Of a stretch of DNA of 64,000 nt, positions 50,101-63,879 are shown piece after piece (position 1 is the stretch's first letter; every line of letters begins with the position of its first letter). Source of the stretch: Archivesica marissinica (Eukaryota; Mollusca; Bivalvia; Venerida; Vesicomyidae). Position numbers and translations under genes: made by a program. The notes under the pieces were generated by a model. That model had not been told where the DNA came from. It saw only the letters and a program-made list of their open reading frames with translations, and made no database searches. The DNA is taken from assembly GCA_014843695.1 (NCBI GenBank), contig CM026403.1, positions 5,785,281 through 5,849,280 of the forward strand, in the 5' to 3' direction.

Positions 50101-53100
50101 AAGCTAAATATACATACATAATACACGGGTTAGTAATGCATATACAATAGTGCGAAGCTAAATATACATACATAATACACGGGTTAGTAATGCATATACA
50201 ATAGTGCAAGCTAAATATACATACATAATACACGGGTTAGTAATGCATATACAATACAAGCTAAATATACATACATAATACACGGGTTAGTAATGCATAT
50301 ACAATAGTGGGAAGCTAAATATACATACATAATACACGGGTTAGTAATGCATATACAATACAAGCTAAATATACATACATAATACACGGGTTAGTAATGC
50401 ATATACAATACAAGCTAAATATACATACATAATACACGGGTTAGTAATGCATATACAATAGTGGGAAGCTAAATATACATACATAATACACGGGTTAGTA
50501 ATGCATATACAATAGTGCGAAGCTAAATATACATACATAATACACGGGTTAGTAATGCATATACAATAGTGCGAAGCTAAATATACATACATAATACACG
50601 GGTTAGTAATGCATATACAATAGTGCGAAGCTAAATATACATACATAATACACGGGTTAGTAATGCATATACAATACAAGCTAAATATACATACATAATA
50701 CACGGGTTAGTAATGCATATACAATACAAGCTAAATATACATACATAATACACGGGTTAGTAATGCATATATCATAGTGCGAAGCTAAATATACATACAT
50801 AATACACGGGTTAGTAATGCATATACAATACAAGCTAAATATACATACATAATACACGGGTTAGTAATGCATATATCATAGTGCGAAGCTAAATATACAT
50901 ACATAATACACGGGTTAGTAATGCATATACAATACAAGCTAAATATACATACATAATACACGGGTTAGTAATGCATATACAATACAAGCTAAATATACAT
51001 ACATAATACACGGGTTAGTAATGCATATACAATACAAGCTAAATATACATACATAATACACGGGTTAGTAATGCATATATGATAGTGCGAAGCTAAATAT
51101 ACATACATAATACACGGGTAGTAATGCATTACAATACAAGCTAAATATACATACATAATACACGGGTTAGTAATGCATATACAATAAAGCTAAATATACA
51201 TACATAATACACGGGTTAGTAATGCATATACAATAGTGAAGCTAAATATACATACATAATACACGGGTTAGTAATGCATATACAATAGTGGGAAGCTAAA
51301 TATACATACATAATACACGGGTTAGTAATGCATATACAATACAAGCTAAATATACATACATAATACACGGGTTAGTAATGCATATACAATAGTGGGAAGC
51401 TAAATATACATACATAATACACGGGTTAGTAATGCATATACAATAGTGGGAAGCTAAATATACATACATAATACACGGGTTAGTAATGCATATACAATAG
51501 TGGGAAGCTAAATATACATACATAATACACGGGTTAGTAATGCATATACAATAGTGGGAAGCTAAATATACATACATAATACACGGGTTAGTAATGCATA
51601 TACAATAGTGGGAAGCTAAATATACATACATAATACACGGGTTAGTAATGCATATACAATACAAGCTAAATATACATACATAATACACGGGTTAGTAATG
51701 CATATACAATACAAGCTAAATATACATACATAATACACGGGTTAGTAATGCATATACAATAGTGGGAAGCTAAATATACATACATAATACACGGGTTAGT
51801 AATGCATATACAATACAAGCTAAATATACATACATAATACACGGGTTAGTAATGCATATACAATAGTGCGAAGCTAAATATACATACATAATACACGGGT
51901 TAGTAATGCATATACAATAGTGGGAAGCTAAATATACATACATAATACACGGGTTAGTAATGCATATACAATAGTGGGAAGCTAAATATACATACATAAT
52001 ACACGGGTTAGTAATGCATATACAATACAAGCTAAATATACATACATAATACACGGGTTAGTAATGCATATACAATAGTGCGAAGTTAAATATACATACA
52101 TAATACACGGGTTAGTAATGCATATACAATAGTGGGAAGCTAAATATACATACATAATACACGGGTTAGTAATGCATATACAATAGTGCGAAGCTAAATA
52201 TACATACATAATACACGGGTTAGTAATGCATATACAATAGTGCGAAGCTAAATATACATACATAATACACGGGTTAGTAATGCATATACAATAGTGGGAA
52301 GCTAAATATACATACATAATACACGGGTTAGTAATGCATATACAATAGAAGCTAAATATACATACATAATACACGGGTTAGTAATGCATATACAATAGTG
52401 GGAAGCTAAATATACATACATAATACACGGGTTAGTAATGCATATACAATAGTGCGAAGCTAAATATACATACATAATACACGGGTTAGTAATGCATATA
52501 CAATACAAGCTAAATATACATACATAATACACGGGTTAGTAATGCATATACAATACAAGCTAAATATACATACATAATACACGGGTTAGTAATGCATATA
52601 CAATAGTGGGAAGCTAAATATACATACATAATACACGGGTTAGTAATGCATATACAATACAAGCTAAATATACATACATAATACACGGGTTAGTAATGCA
52701 TATACAATACAAGCTAAATATACATACATAATACACGGGTTAGTAATGCATATACAATACAAGCTAAATATACATACATAATACACGGGTTAGTAATGCA
52801 TATACAATAGTACGAAGCTAAATATACATACATAATACACGGGTTAGTAATGCATATACAATAGTGGGAAGCTAAATATACATACATAATACACGGGTTA
52901 GTAATGCATATACAATAGTGCGAAGCTAAATATACATACATAATACACGGGTTAGTAATGCATATACAATACAAGCTAAATATACATACATAATACACGG
53001 GTTAGTAATGCATATACAATAGTGCGAAGCTAAATATACATACATAATACACGGGTTAGTAATGCATATACAATAGTGGGAAGCTAAATATACATACATA

Positions 53101-53920
53101 ATACACGGGTTAGTAATGCATATACAATAGTGCAAAGCTAAATATACATACATAATACACGGGTTAGTAATGCATATACAATAGTGCGAAGCTAAATATA
53201 CATACATAATACACGGGTTAGTAATGCATATACAATACAAGCTAAATATACATACATAATACACGGGTTAGTAATGCATATACAATAGTGGGAAGCTAAA
53301 TATACATACATAATACACGGGTTAGTAATGCATATACAATACAAGCTAAATATACATACATAATACACGGGTTAGTAATGCATATATACAATAGTAGGAA
53401 GCTAAATATACATACATAATACACGGGTTAGTAATGCATATACAATAGTGGGAAGCTAAATATACATACATAATACACGGGTTAGTAATGCATATACAAT
53501 AGTGCGAAGCTAAATATACATACATAATACACGGGTTAGTAATGCATATACAATACAAGCTAAATATACATACATAATACACGGGTTAGTAATGCATATA
53601 CAATAGTGGGAAGCTAAATATACATACATAATACACGGGTTAGTAATGCATATACAATAGTGCGAAGCTAAATATACATACATAATACACGGGTTAGTAA
53701 TGCATATACAATAGTGCGAAGTTAAATATAGCTACATAATACACGGGTTAGTAATGCATATACAATAGTGGGAAGCTAAATATACATACATAATACACGG
53801 GTTAGTAATGCATATACAATAGTGCGAAGCTAAATATACATACATAATACACGGGTTAGTAATGCACATACACTAGTGGGAAGCTAAATATACATACATA
53901 ATACACGGGTTAGTAATGCT
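47115..53920. repeat. 54/50-bp satellite of two monomer types
   Basis: About 128 units sharing CATACATAATACACGGGTTA and GTAATGCATATACAAT. The long monomer continues AGTGGGAAGC or AGTGCGAAGC (54 bp) and the short one ACAAGC (50 bp). The types alternate in irregular runs. A few units differ further (ATATATCATAGTG, ATATATGATAGTG, one with TATATACAATAGTAGG). Minus-strand open frames of 70-238 codons arise from runs of long monomers (54 is a multiple of three) and end after short ones. Confidence 0.97.
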
Positions 53921-54070
53921 AGCTCTCTATTCTCAAGAAACGCAAGGAATTAGTTCATGTTTCTATCTACCGCTACCTTGTATTTTATAATAGAGTAATT
54001 GTTGGACCCAACTAATTATCAATGCACATGGACTATTTAGTATGTGCAGGCCATGGCAAGTGTGTGGAAA

Positions 54071-54332
54071 CAGACGGATCTGTAGTCCAGTGGTAACACG
54101 CTGGACTGGTAATCCAGGGATCGCATGTTCGATGCCAAGTTCTGACCCTAATAAAAGTAACAGTTTTTCAGATGGGACATTAAACCGAGGTCACCTGTCG
54201 GTGCTGTACACCGCGCACGTAAAATAACCAGATGAGACTCTGGAATGGGTCTCTGTCTGTATCATTGCACACTCCTCCAAAAATCTAAAATTACTAATCT
54301 CTTCAGGAGGCGTCGCTCATATGGGCAACCGG
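54071..54332 (+). mobile_element. SINE family A ending at an array
   Basis: A plus-strand head, body and most of the tail hairpin, to CATATGGGCAACCGGT. There the 68-bp array starts and the AGCGACG half of the hairpin is missing. Confidence 0.9.
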
Positions 54333-54872
54333 TGTGCCGTGTCGGAGACAGACCTGGGTTGCCCATTCGAGCAGTATTTCAGGCACGGTCGGACAGTCGG
54401 TGTGCCGTGTCGGAGCAAGGCCTCGGTTGTCCATTCGAGCAATATTTCAGGCACGGTCGGACAGTATGGATGCCGTGTCGGAGCAGGACCTCGGTTGTTC
54501 ATTCGATCAGTATTTCAGGCACGGTCGGACAGTCTGGATGCGTGTCGGAGCAGGACCTCGGTTGCCCATTCGAGCAGTATTTCAGGCACGGTCGGACAGT
54601 CGGTGTGCCGTGTCGGAGCAAGGCCTCGGTTGTCCATTCGAGCAGTATTTGAGGCACGGTCGGACAGTCGGTGTGCCGTGTCGGAGCAGGACCTCGGTTG
54701 TTCATTCGATCAGTATTTCAGGCACGGTCGGACAGTCTGGATGCGTGTCGGAGCAGGACCTCGGTTGCCCATTCGAGCAGTATTTCAGGCACGGTCGGAC
54801 AGTCGGTGTGCCGTGTCGGAGCAGGACCTCGGTTGTTCATTCGAGCAGTATTTCAGACACGGTCGGTCACGC
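54333..54872. repeat. 68-bp tandem repeat, about 8 copies
   Basis: The unit contains CATTCGAGCAGTATTTCAGG and CACGGTCGGACAGT. Some units are 2-4 bp shorter. It begins at the SINE boundary. Open frames of up to 199 codons run through it in several frames and are not genes. It is unrelated to the 68-bp array at 35.5 kb. Confidence 0.95.
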
Positions 54873-55350
54873 TGACTGCCGTGATGCTAAGCATCACGAC
54901 AGCAAGCGGGATAATGTGTCCGTTTATCCGTGAAATAAGTAACAACAATTTAATGTGATATTTTGGATAAATGGAAAAAAATAAAAATGTCGTCTCACGA
55001 TCCGACGATTAAGATAAAAATGTATGGAATGTTGAATGGACATCAATCTAAACTAAATTGTTAAACAAAGTAACATTGGTGTATCTCCCTAACACTTGAT
55101 TGTAATATAATATTCTACAGATGTTTTTTTCAATGGACATTCTGGCCGAGGTAAGTAACATTGGTTTGGCTACTACAATGCCAATGTATGTCGTATTGGT
55201 ATTGGCGTCAAGACGTGCTTCTATGAGGGAAAGTGTTAAGCATTATGCTATACACGTGTATTTGAGATTTTTGGCGATCACCGCCCCGCCCACAAGACGC
55301 CCCTCCCCCAATACTATGTAAATATCTGACATAATTCTTCTTCTTAGATT
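54873..55350. other. Spacer without recognised features
   Basis: Unique sequence of about 480 bp; no gene is seen. Confidence 0.5.
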
Positions 55351-55576
55351 CCCCGTCTGACCCTAATAAATTAACAGTCTTTCAGATGGGACGTTAAACC
55401 GAGGTCTCGTGTCGGTGCTTTACACCGTGCACGTAAAAGAACCAGAGGAGACTCTGGAATGGGTCTCTATCTGTATCATTGCACTATCCTCCAAAAATCT
55501 AAAAATGACTAATCTCTTCAGGAGGCGTCGCTCATATGGGCATCCGGTAGCGACGATAAATAAACGTAAAACACAC
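55351..55576 (+). mobile_element. SINE family A, head missing
   Basis: It begins CCCCGTCTGACCCTAATAAA, then has the full body, hairpin and tail ATAAATAAACGTAAAACACA. Confidence 0.9.
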
Positions 55577-55611
55577 ACTTCTTCTTTGGCAATACAAATA
55601 CACCAGATAAT

Positions 55612-55657
55612 AGTGTGTGTGTGTGTGCGTGTGTGCGTGCGTGCGTGCGTGCGTGTA
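55612..55657. repeat. (GT)n/(GTGC)n microsatellite
   Basis: Alternating purine-pyrimidine run of about 46 bp, with potential for Z-DNA. Confidence 0.97.
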
Positions 55658-55663
55658 TGAGAT

Positions 55664-55780
55664 CGGAACACACACTGATGACTACATGTGCAGCAGCTGA
55701 CATTGCCCTCTAATTAAGAACAACGGGTGAATATTCATATCCAGTCCAGTTAAACATTGAAGAAAATGTAGTCACACATT
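55664..55780. repeat. Unnamed dispersed repeat, copy 2
   Basis: Shares GGAACACACACTGATGACTA, CATGTGCAGCAG and AATATTCAT with 22915-23095 but lacks the TTG tract. Confidence 0.75.
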
Positions 55781-55866
55781 AAAGTCCCATCTGAAAGACT
55801 GTTCATTTTATTAGGGTCCCTGGATTACCAGTCCAGCGCGTTACCACTGGACTACAGATCCGTCTG
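55781..55866 (-). mobile_element. SINE family A fragment with internal deletion
   Basis: A short body piece joined directly to the anticodon-like half of the head. The B-box region between AGGGT and CCCTGG is deleted. It ends CAGATCCGTCTG (+ strand). Confidence 0.85.
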
Positions 55867-55895
55867 TCTAGTTTAGTTAAGGTATTAATTTCTTT

Positions 55896-57236
55896 ATATA
55901 TGGAGACAAACTTCATCACATGCCACTCGTCGTCTAGCAAGTTAACTGTAATGATGTATGGAGACTAACTTCATCACACGCCATGCGTCGTCTAGCAAGT
56001 TAACTGTAATGATGTATGTAGACTAACTTCATCACACGCCACGCGTCGTCTAGCAAGTTAACTGTAATGATGTATGGAGACTAACTTCATCACATGCCAC
56101 TCGTCGTCTAGCACGTTAACTGTAATGATGTATGTAGACTAACTTCATCACATGCCACTCGTCGTCTAGCAAGTTAACTGTAATGATGTATGTAGACTAA
56201 CTTCATCACATGCCAGGCGTCGTCTAGCAAGGTAACTGTAATGATGTATGGCGACTAACTTCATCACACGCCATGCCTCGTCTAGCAAGTTAACTGTAAT
56301 GATGTATGGAGACTAACTTCATCACACGCCATGCCTCGTCTAGCAAGTTAACTGTAATGATGTATGGAGACTAACTTCATCACATGCCAGGCGTCGTCTA
56401 GCAAGTTAACTGTAATGATGTACGGAGACTAACTTCATCACATGCCGCGCGTCGTCTAGCACGTTAACTGTAATGATGTATGTAGACTAACTTCATCACA
56501 TGCCATGCCTCGTCTAGCAAGTTAACTGTAATGATGTATGGAGACTAACTTCATCACATGCCAGGCGTCGTCTAGCAAGTTAACTGTAATGATGTATGGA
56601 GACTAACTTCATCACATGCCGCGCGTCGTCTAGCACGTTAACTGTAATGATGTATGGAGACTAACTTCATCACACGCCGCGCGTCGTCTAGCAAGTTAAC
56701 TGTAATGATGTATGGAGACTAACTTCATCACATGCCACGCGTCGTCTAGCACGTTAACTGTAATGATGTATGGAGACTAACTTCATCACATGCCGCGCGT
56801 CGTCTAGCACGTTAACTGTAATGATGTATGGAGACTAACTTCATCACATGCCACTCGTCGTCTAGCACGTTAACTGTAATGATGTATGTAGACTAACTTC
56901 ATCACACGCCATGCCTCGTCTAGCAAGTTAACTGTAATGATGTATGGAGACTAACTTCATCACATGCCACTCGTCGTCTAGCACGTTAACTGTAATGATG
57001 TATGTAGACTAACTTCATCGCACACCATGCCTCGTCTAGCACGTTAACTGTAATGATGTATGGAGACTAACTTCATCACACGCCGCGCGTCGTCTAGCAA
57101 GTTAACTGTAATGATGTATGTAGACTAACTTCATCACATGCCAGGCGTCGTCTAGCAAGTTAACTGTAATGATGTATGTAGACTAACTTCATCACAATGC
57201 CACGCGTCGTCTAGCAAGGTAACTTTAATGATGATT
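55896..57236. repeat. 58-bp minisatellite
   Basis: About 23 copies containing TTAACTGTAATGATGTATGG and GACTAACTTCATCACA. A variable 6-bp block just before CGTCTAGCA (CACTCGT, CGCGCGT, CAGGCGT, CATGCCT) distinguishes unit types. Confidence 0.96.
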
Positions 57237-57579
57237 ACTAACAAGCTTACTAATTATAAACCCAGAACGATTTGCTACTAGAGTCAGCAAGCTTATACCG
57301 AGATCCGTGAGCTACCCACAAAACCAACCACACGAGACTAATATGCTAAAAAAACAACATAGCCGGCAATATGGAAGAAACCCTAGATATGGGTGATAAA
57401 CTTTATTACATGTAGTTACTAGCTTATCTACCCATTCACAATTCCTGTTTCGCAAAACATTTATCCCACATAGACGATAACAGGATAGCAACACCATCTA
57501 TGTGATTTACGTCAGATCTGGGGTTTTCAATTCAAAAGCAATGAAGCTATTTAAATAAACTATACTAGCACGAGAAAGG
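57237..57579. other. Spacer without recognised features
   Basis: Unique sequence of about 340 bp. A 61-codon minus frame (57312-57497) has no known domain. Confidence 0.45.
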
Positions 57580-58584
57580 GTAATCACACATAGCACATGG
57601 CGCACGTACGGTAACAACATACAGTACATGGCGCACGTACGGTAACAACATATAGCACGTGACGCACGTACGGTAACAACATATAGCACGTGACGCACGT
57701 ACGATAACAACATATAGTACATGACGCACGTACGGTAACAACATATAGCACGTGACGCACGTACGGTAACAACATATAGTACATGGCGCACGTACGGTAA
57801 CAACATATAGCACGTGACGCACGTACGGTAACAACATATAGTACATGGCGCACGTACGGTAACAACATATAGCACGTGACGCACGTACGGTAACCACATA
57901 TAGTACATGACGCACGTACGGTAACCACATATAGTACATGACGCACGTACGGTAACCACATATAATACATGGCGCACGTACGGTAACCACATATAGCACG
58001 TGACGCACGTACGGTAACAACATATAGTACATGACGCACGTACGGTAATACCATATAACACGTGGCGCACGTACGGTAACAACATATAGTACATGACGCA
58101 CGTACGGTAAGAACATATAGCACGTGACGCACGTACGGTAACAACATATAGTACATGGCGCATGTATGGTAACACCATATAATACATGGCGCACGTACGG
58201 TAACAACATATAGTACATGGCGCACGTACGGTAACAACATATAGCACGTGACGCACGTACGGTAACAACATATAGTACATGGCGCATGTATGGTAACAAC
58301 ATATAGCACGTGACGCACGTACGGTAACACCATATAGTACATGGCGCATGTATGGTAACAACATATAGCACGTGACGCACGTACGGTAACACCATATAAC
58401 ACGTGGCGCACGTACGGTAACCACATATAGTAAATGACGCACGTACGGTAAGAACATATAGCACGTGACGCACGTACGGTAATACCATATAACACGTGGC
58501 GCACGTACGGTAACAACATACAGTACATGGCGCACGTACGGTAACCACATAAAGTACATGACGCACGTACGGTAACCACATATA
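57580..58584. repeat. 31-bp minisatellite rich in CACGTG/CGTACG
   Basis: About 32 copies containing GCACGTACGGTAACAACATA. Many units carry GCACGTGACGCACGTACGG, so E-box palindromes (CACGTG) recur at 31-bp steps or multiples. Stop-free minus frames of 338-385 codons are artefacts of a 31-bp unit read in all frames. Confidence 0.96.
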
Positions 58585-58596
58585 GGCCTATAGGAG

Positions 58597-59142
58597 TCAC
58601 CGGTGGGGATGTATGGGGTGGGAACTGTAGGGGACACCAGTATGTGTGTGGGGGACTATAGGGGACACCAGTAGGGGTGTTTGGGAAGGGGACTATAGGG
58701 GACGCCAGTATGTGTGTGTGGGTGGGGACTGTAGGGGACATCAGTAGAGGTGTGTGGGGTGACGACTATAGGGGACGCCAGTATGTGTGTGTGGGTGGGG
58801 ACTGTAGGGGACATCAGTAGTGGTGTGTGGAATGGGGACTGTAGGGTACACGAGTAGGGGTGTGTGGAATGGGGACTATAGGGGATACCAGTAGAGGTGT
58901 GTGGAATGGGGACTGTAGGGGACACCAGTAGGGGTGTGTGGAATGGGGACTGTAGGGGACACCAGTAGGGGTGTGTGGAATGGGGACTGCAGGGGATACC
59001 AGTAGGGGTGTGTGGGGTGGCGACTATAGGGGACACCAGTAGGGGTGTGTGGAATGGGGACTGCAGGGGACACCAGTAGGGGTTGCGACTATAGGGGACA
59101 CCAGTAGGGGTGTGTGGGGTGGCTACTATAGGGGACACCAGT
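58597..59142. repeat. 37/38-bp G-rich minisatellite
   Basis: About 14 copies containing GTAGGGGACACCAGTAGGGG and TGTGTGG. Three to four G-runs per unit on the + strand make G-quadruplexes possible. Confidence 0.95.
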
Positions 59143-59627
59143 AAGGTATATCATATAGTGTCATATCATTAGCATATCATAATTACACAACATGTTACTA
59201 TTCCTGCTTATCTTGAAGAAATCCTGCCATATAATACGTGACGAATATATATCATGATAAACCCGGCTATGCAGTAGTGTACGTGACAAATGAACATGGT
59301 GGCGAATATATATTAGAGATATAGGTGTTGCTAAGTGAGGATGTACCAAGTATCCTATTTCATATGTTGATTGAGAATCCTAGTACATCGATCAACCGTA
59401 AACAGTGAGGCATGTCGTAAACAAGTTAATGGAAAAGTCACCCTGTGACTGTCGAAATAAAATCTGTGAAGTTTTACTAACAATACGAATACCGCACAAT
59501 TACAGCTACATACAGGCGTTGTTTATTATTGTGTACCATGTTTCTTTACAATTGAGGATTCAAATGAGCTGTAATAAACATCCAGTAATAGTCATCTTCA
59601 GTTCCACTCAGTAGTTATAAATATTAC
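59143..59627. other. Spacer without recognised features
   Basis: About 480 bp of unique sequence; no gene is seen. Confidence 0.5.
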
Positions 59628-62600
59628 ATACTGACACCACCTATATCTCACCTACATACTGACACCACCTATATCTCACCTACATACTGACACCACCTAT
59701 ATCTCACCTACATACTGACACCACCTATATCTCACCTACATACTGACACCACCTATATCTCACCTACATACTGACACCACCTATATCTCACCTACATACT
59801 GACACCACCTATATCTCACCTACATACTGACACCCCATATCTCACCTACATACTGACACCCCATATCTCACCTACATACTGACACCACCCATATCTCACC
59901 TACATACTGACACCACCCATATCTCACTTACATACTGACACCCCATATCTCACTTACATACTGACACCACCTATATCTCACTTACATACTGACACCACCT
60001 ATATCTCACTTACATACTGACACCACCTATATCTCACCTACATACTGACACCACCTATATCTCACCTACATACTGACACCACCTATATCTCACTACAACT
60101 GACACACTACATACTGACACCACCTATATCTCACTTACATACTGACATCCCATATCTCACCTACATACTGACACCACCTATATCTCACCTACATACTGAC
60201 ACCCCATATCTCACCTACATACTGACACCACCCATATCTCACCTACATACTGACACCACCTATATCTCACTTACATACTGACACCCCATATCTCACCTAC
60301 ATACTGACACCACCTATATCTCACCTACATACTGACACCACCTATATCTCACCTACATACTGACACCACCTATATCTCACCTACATACTGACACCACCTA
60401 TATCTCACCTACATACTGACACCACCTATATCTCACCTACATACTGACACCACCTATATCTCACCTACATACTGACACCACCTATATCTCACTTACATAC
60501 TGACACCACCTATATCTCACCTACATACTGACACCACCCATATCTCACATACATACTGACACCACCTATATCTCACCTACATACTGACACCACCTATATC
60601 TCACCTACATACTGACACCACCTATATCTCACCTACATACTGACACCACCCATATCTCACCTACATACTGACACCACCCATATCTCACCTACATACTGAC
60701 ACCACCTATATCTCACCTACATACTGACACCACCCATATCTCACCTACATACTGACACCACCCATATCTCACCTACATACTGACACCACCTATATCTCAC
60801 CTACATACTGACATCCCATATCTCACCTACATACTGACATCCCATATCTCACTTACATACTGACATCCCATATCTCACTTACATACTGACATCCTATATC
60901 TCACCTACATACTGACATCCCATATCTCACTTACATACTGACATCCCATATCTCACCTACATACTGACATCCCATATCTCACTTACATACTGACAACCTA
61001 TATCTCACCTACATACTGACATCCCATATCTCACTTACATACTGACAACCTATATCTCACCTACATACTGACATCCCATATCTCACTTACATACTGACAT
61101 CCTATATCTCACCTACATACTGACATCCCATATCTCACTTACATACTGACATCCCATATCTCACCTACATACTGACATCCTATATCTCACCTACATACTG
61201 ACATCCCATATCTCACCTACATACTGACATCCCATATCTCACCTACATACTGACATCCCATATCTCACCTACATACTGACATCCCATATCTCACCTACAT
61301 ACTGACATCCCATATCTCACCTACATACTGACATCCCATATCTCACCTACATACTGACACCCCATATCTCACCTACATACTGACACCCCATATCTCACTT
61401 ACATACTGACACCCCATATCTCACCTACATACTGACACCCCATCTCACCTACATACTGACACCACCCATATCTCACATACATACTGACACCACCTATATC
61501 TCACCTACATACTGACACCCATATCTCACCTACATACTGACACCCCATATCTCACCTACATACTGACACCACCCATATCTCACCTACATACTGACACCAC
61601 CTATATCTCACCTACATACTGACATCCCATATCTCACCTACATACTGACATCCCATATCTCACTTACATACTGACATCCCATATCTCACTTACATACTGA
61701 CATCCTATATCTCACCTACATACTGACATCCCATATCTCACTTACATACTGACATCCCATATCTCAACTACATACTGACATCCCATATCTCACTTACATA
61801 CTGACATCCCATATCTAACCTACATACTGACATCCCATATCTCACCTACATACTGACATCGTATATCTCACCTACATACTGACATCCTATATCTCACTTA
61901 CATACTGACACCACCTATTTCTCACCTACATACTGACATCCCATATCTCACTTACATACTGACACCACCTATATCTCACCTACATACTGACATCCCATAT
62001 CTCACCTACATACTGACATCCCATATCTAACCTACATACTGACATCCCATATCTCACTTACATACTGACACCACCTATATCTCACCTACATACTGACATC
62101 CCATATCTAACCTACATACTGACATCCCATATCTAACCTACATACTGACATCCCATATCTCACCTACATACTGACATCCTATATCTCACCTACATACTGA
62201 CATCCCATATCTCACTTACATACTGACATCCCATATCTAACCTACATACTGACATCCCATATCTAACCTACATACTGACATCCCATATCTCACCTACATA
62301 CTGACATCCCATATCTAACCTACATACTGACATCCCATATCTAACCTACATACTGACATCCCATATCTCACTTACATACTGACACCACCTATATCTCACC
62401 TACATACTGACATCCCATATCTCACCTACATACTGACATCCCATATCTAACCTACATACTGACATCACATATCTAACCTACATACTGACATCCCATATCT
62501 CACCTACATACTGACACCACCTATGTCTCACCTACATACTGACACCACCTATATCTCACTTACATACTGACACCACCCATATCTCACTTACATACTGACA

Positions 62601-63018
62601 CCACATATGTCTCACCTACATACTGACACCACCCATATCTCACTTACATACTGACACCACCTATGTCTCACCTACATACTGACACCACCTATATCTCACC
62701 TACATACTGACACCACCCATATCTCACTTACATACTGACACCACCTATGTCTCACCTACCTACTAACACCACCTATATCTCACCTACACACTGACACCAC
62801 CTATATCTCACCTACATACTGACACCACCTATATCTCACCTACATACTGACACCACATATATCTCACCTACATACTGACACCACCTATATCTCACCTACA
62901 TACTGACACCACCTATATCTCACATACATACTGACACCACCTATATCTCACCTACATACTGACACCACCCATATCCCACCTACATACTGACACCACCTAT
63001 ATCTCACCTACATACTGA
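59628..63018. repeat. 28/26-bp minisatellite
   Basis: About 125 copies beginning CATACTGACA. Long units continue CCACCTATATCTCACCTA (28 bp) and short units TCCCATATCTCACCTA (26 bp). The types are zoned: long units dominate 59.6-60.8 and 62.5-63.0 kb, short ones 60.8-62.5 kb. Confidence 0.97.
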
Positions 63019-63120
63019 AATGCGGAGGTGTATTTATACCATCACCAAGTATGCCAAGGTGTATTTATACCAACACCAAGTACGGTTTTCCTGTCATCTT
63101 CGAGTAGATGCCTTTCAAGT
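63019..63120. other. Duplicated segment, left piece
   Basis: Contains two copies of AAGGTGTATTTATACC-like sequence, then GTACGGTTTTCCTGTCATCT, which matches 5708 onward. It ends ATGCCTTTCAA (63108-63118), one arm of the next SINE's target duplication. Confidence 0.8.
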
Positions 63121-63409
63121 TGTGTGTTTTACGTTTATTTATCGTCGCTACCGGTTGCCCATATGAGCGACGCCTCCTGAAGAAATTAGTCATTTTGGAT
63201 TTTGGAGGATAGTGCATGATACAGATAGAGACCCATTCCAGAGTCTCCTCTGGTTCTTTTACGTGCACGGTGTAAAGCACCGACACGAGACCTCGGTTTA
63301 ACGTCCCATCTGAAAGACTGTTAATTTTATTAGGGTCAGACGGGGGATCGAACCTGCGATCCCTGGATTACCAGTCCAGCGTGTTATCACTGGACTATAG
63401 ATCAGTCTG
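63121..63409 (-). mobile_element. SINE family A, full length, 11-bp target duplication
   Basis: A complete minus-strand copy. ATGCCTTTCAA (63108-63118) and ATGCGTTTCAA (63411-63421) flank it with one mismatch. The 5.7-kb paralogue has the same site without the SINE (GATGCGTTTCAATG at about 5744), so insertion came after the duplication. Confidence 0.95.
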
Positions 63410-63410
63410 T

Positions 63411-63569
63411 ATGCGTTTCAATGCCATTGACGTTTTAATTAGTACGAACAGTGTAGCGATTTGTCATCAAGGATTTTTATCCCAGTATATGTTTCGTCTG
63501 TGTACACTGTCATTGTTATTGCATCTGTCTTAGAAGACTATTTACATTCATATAAAACACCATTTTTTA
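63411..63569. other. Duplicated segment, right piece
   Basis: Matches 5745-5905 with scattered changes (for example TGTTTCGTCTGTGTACACTG). Confidence 0.85.
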
Positions 63570-63807
63570 AAGCTTTATTTATTTTACAACGACTGTGAAG
63601 CAAGTTTTAACAACTTATATTAATCACTCTCGTTGGCTCGGATGAAAGCGTATATGTTGTCATGCATGTGGGAGGAAACCGGAGTACCCGGAGAAAACCC
63701 ACTTGTCCGATCTGGCGACAACCGTACCATCTCACATACTTCTCAGTCCGAGGATCGAACCTGGGTCGCATTATTGAGAAGCGAGCGCGCTAACAATTGC
63801 GCTAATC
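63570..63807 (-). mobile_element. SINE family C, near full length (paralogue of the split copy)
   Basis: A complete body and head, ending GCGCTAAC...GCGCTAAT. It is the uninterrupted counterpart of the SINE split at 6076/11816 and shows a single ATCTCACA, the empty site. Confidence 0.93.
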
Positions 63808-63879
63808 ACCTATCTCACATACATACATATTAATAACTAAACTAATATGTCACATCCTGAAACTGACCTGACAGGACTG

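Noticed and set aside
57507..58741. Three overlapping minus frames of 338-385 codons
   Set aside because: A stop-free 31-bp unit; no signal peptide, domain or frame preference.
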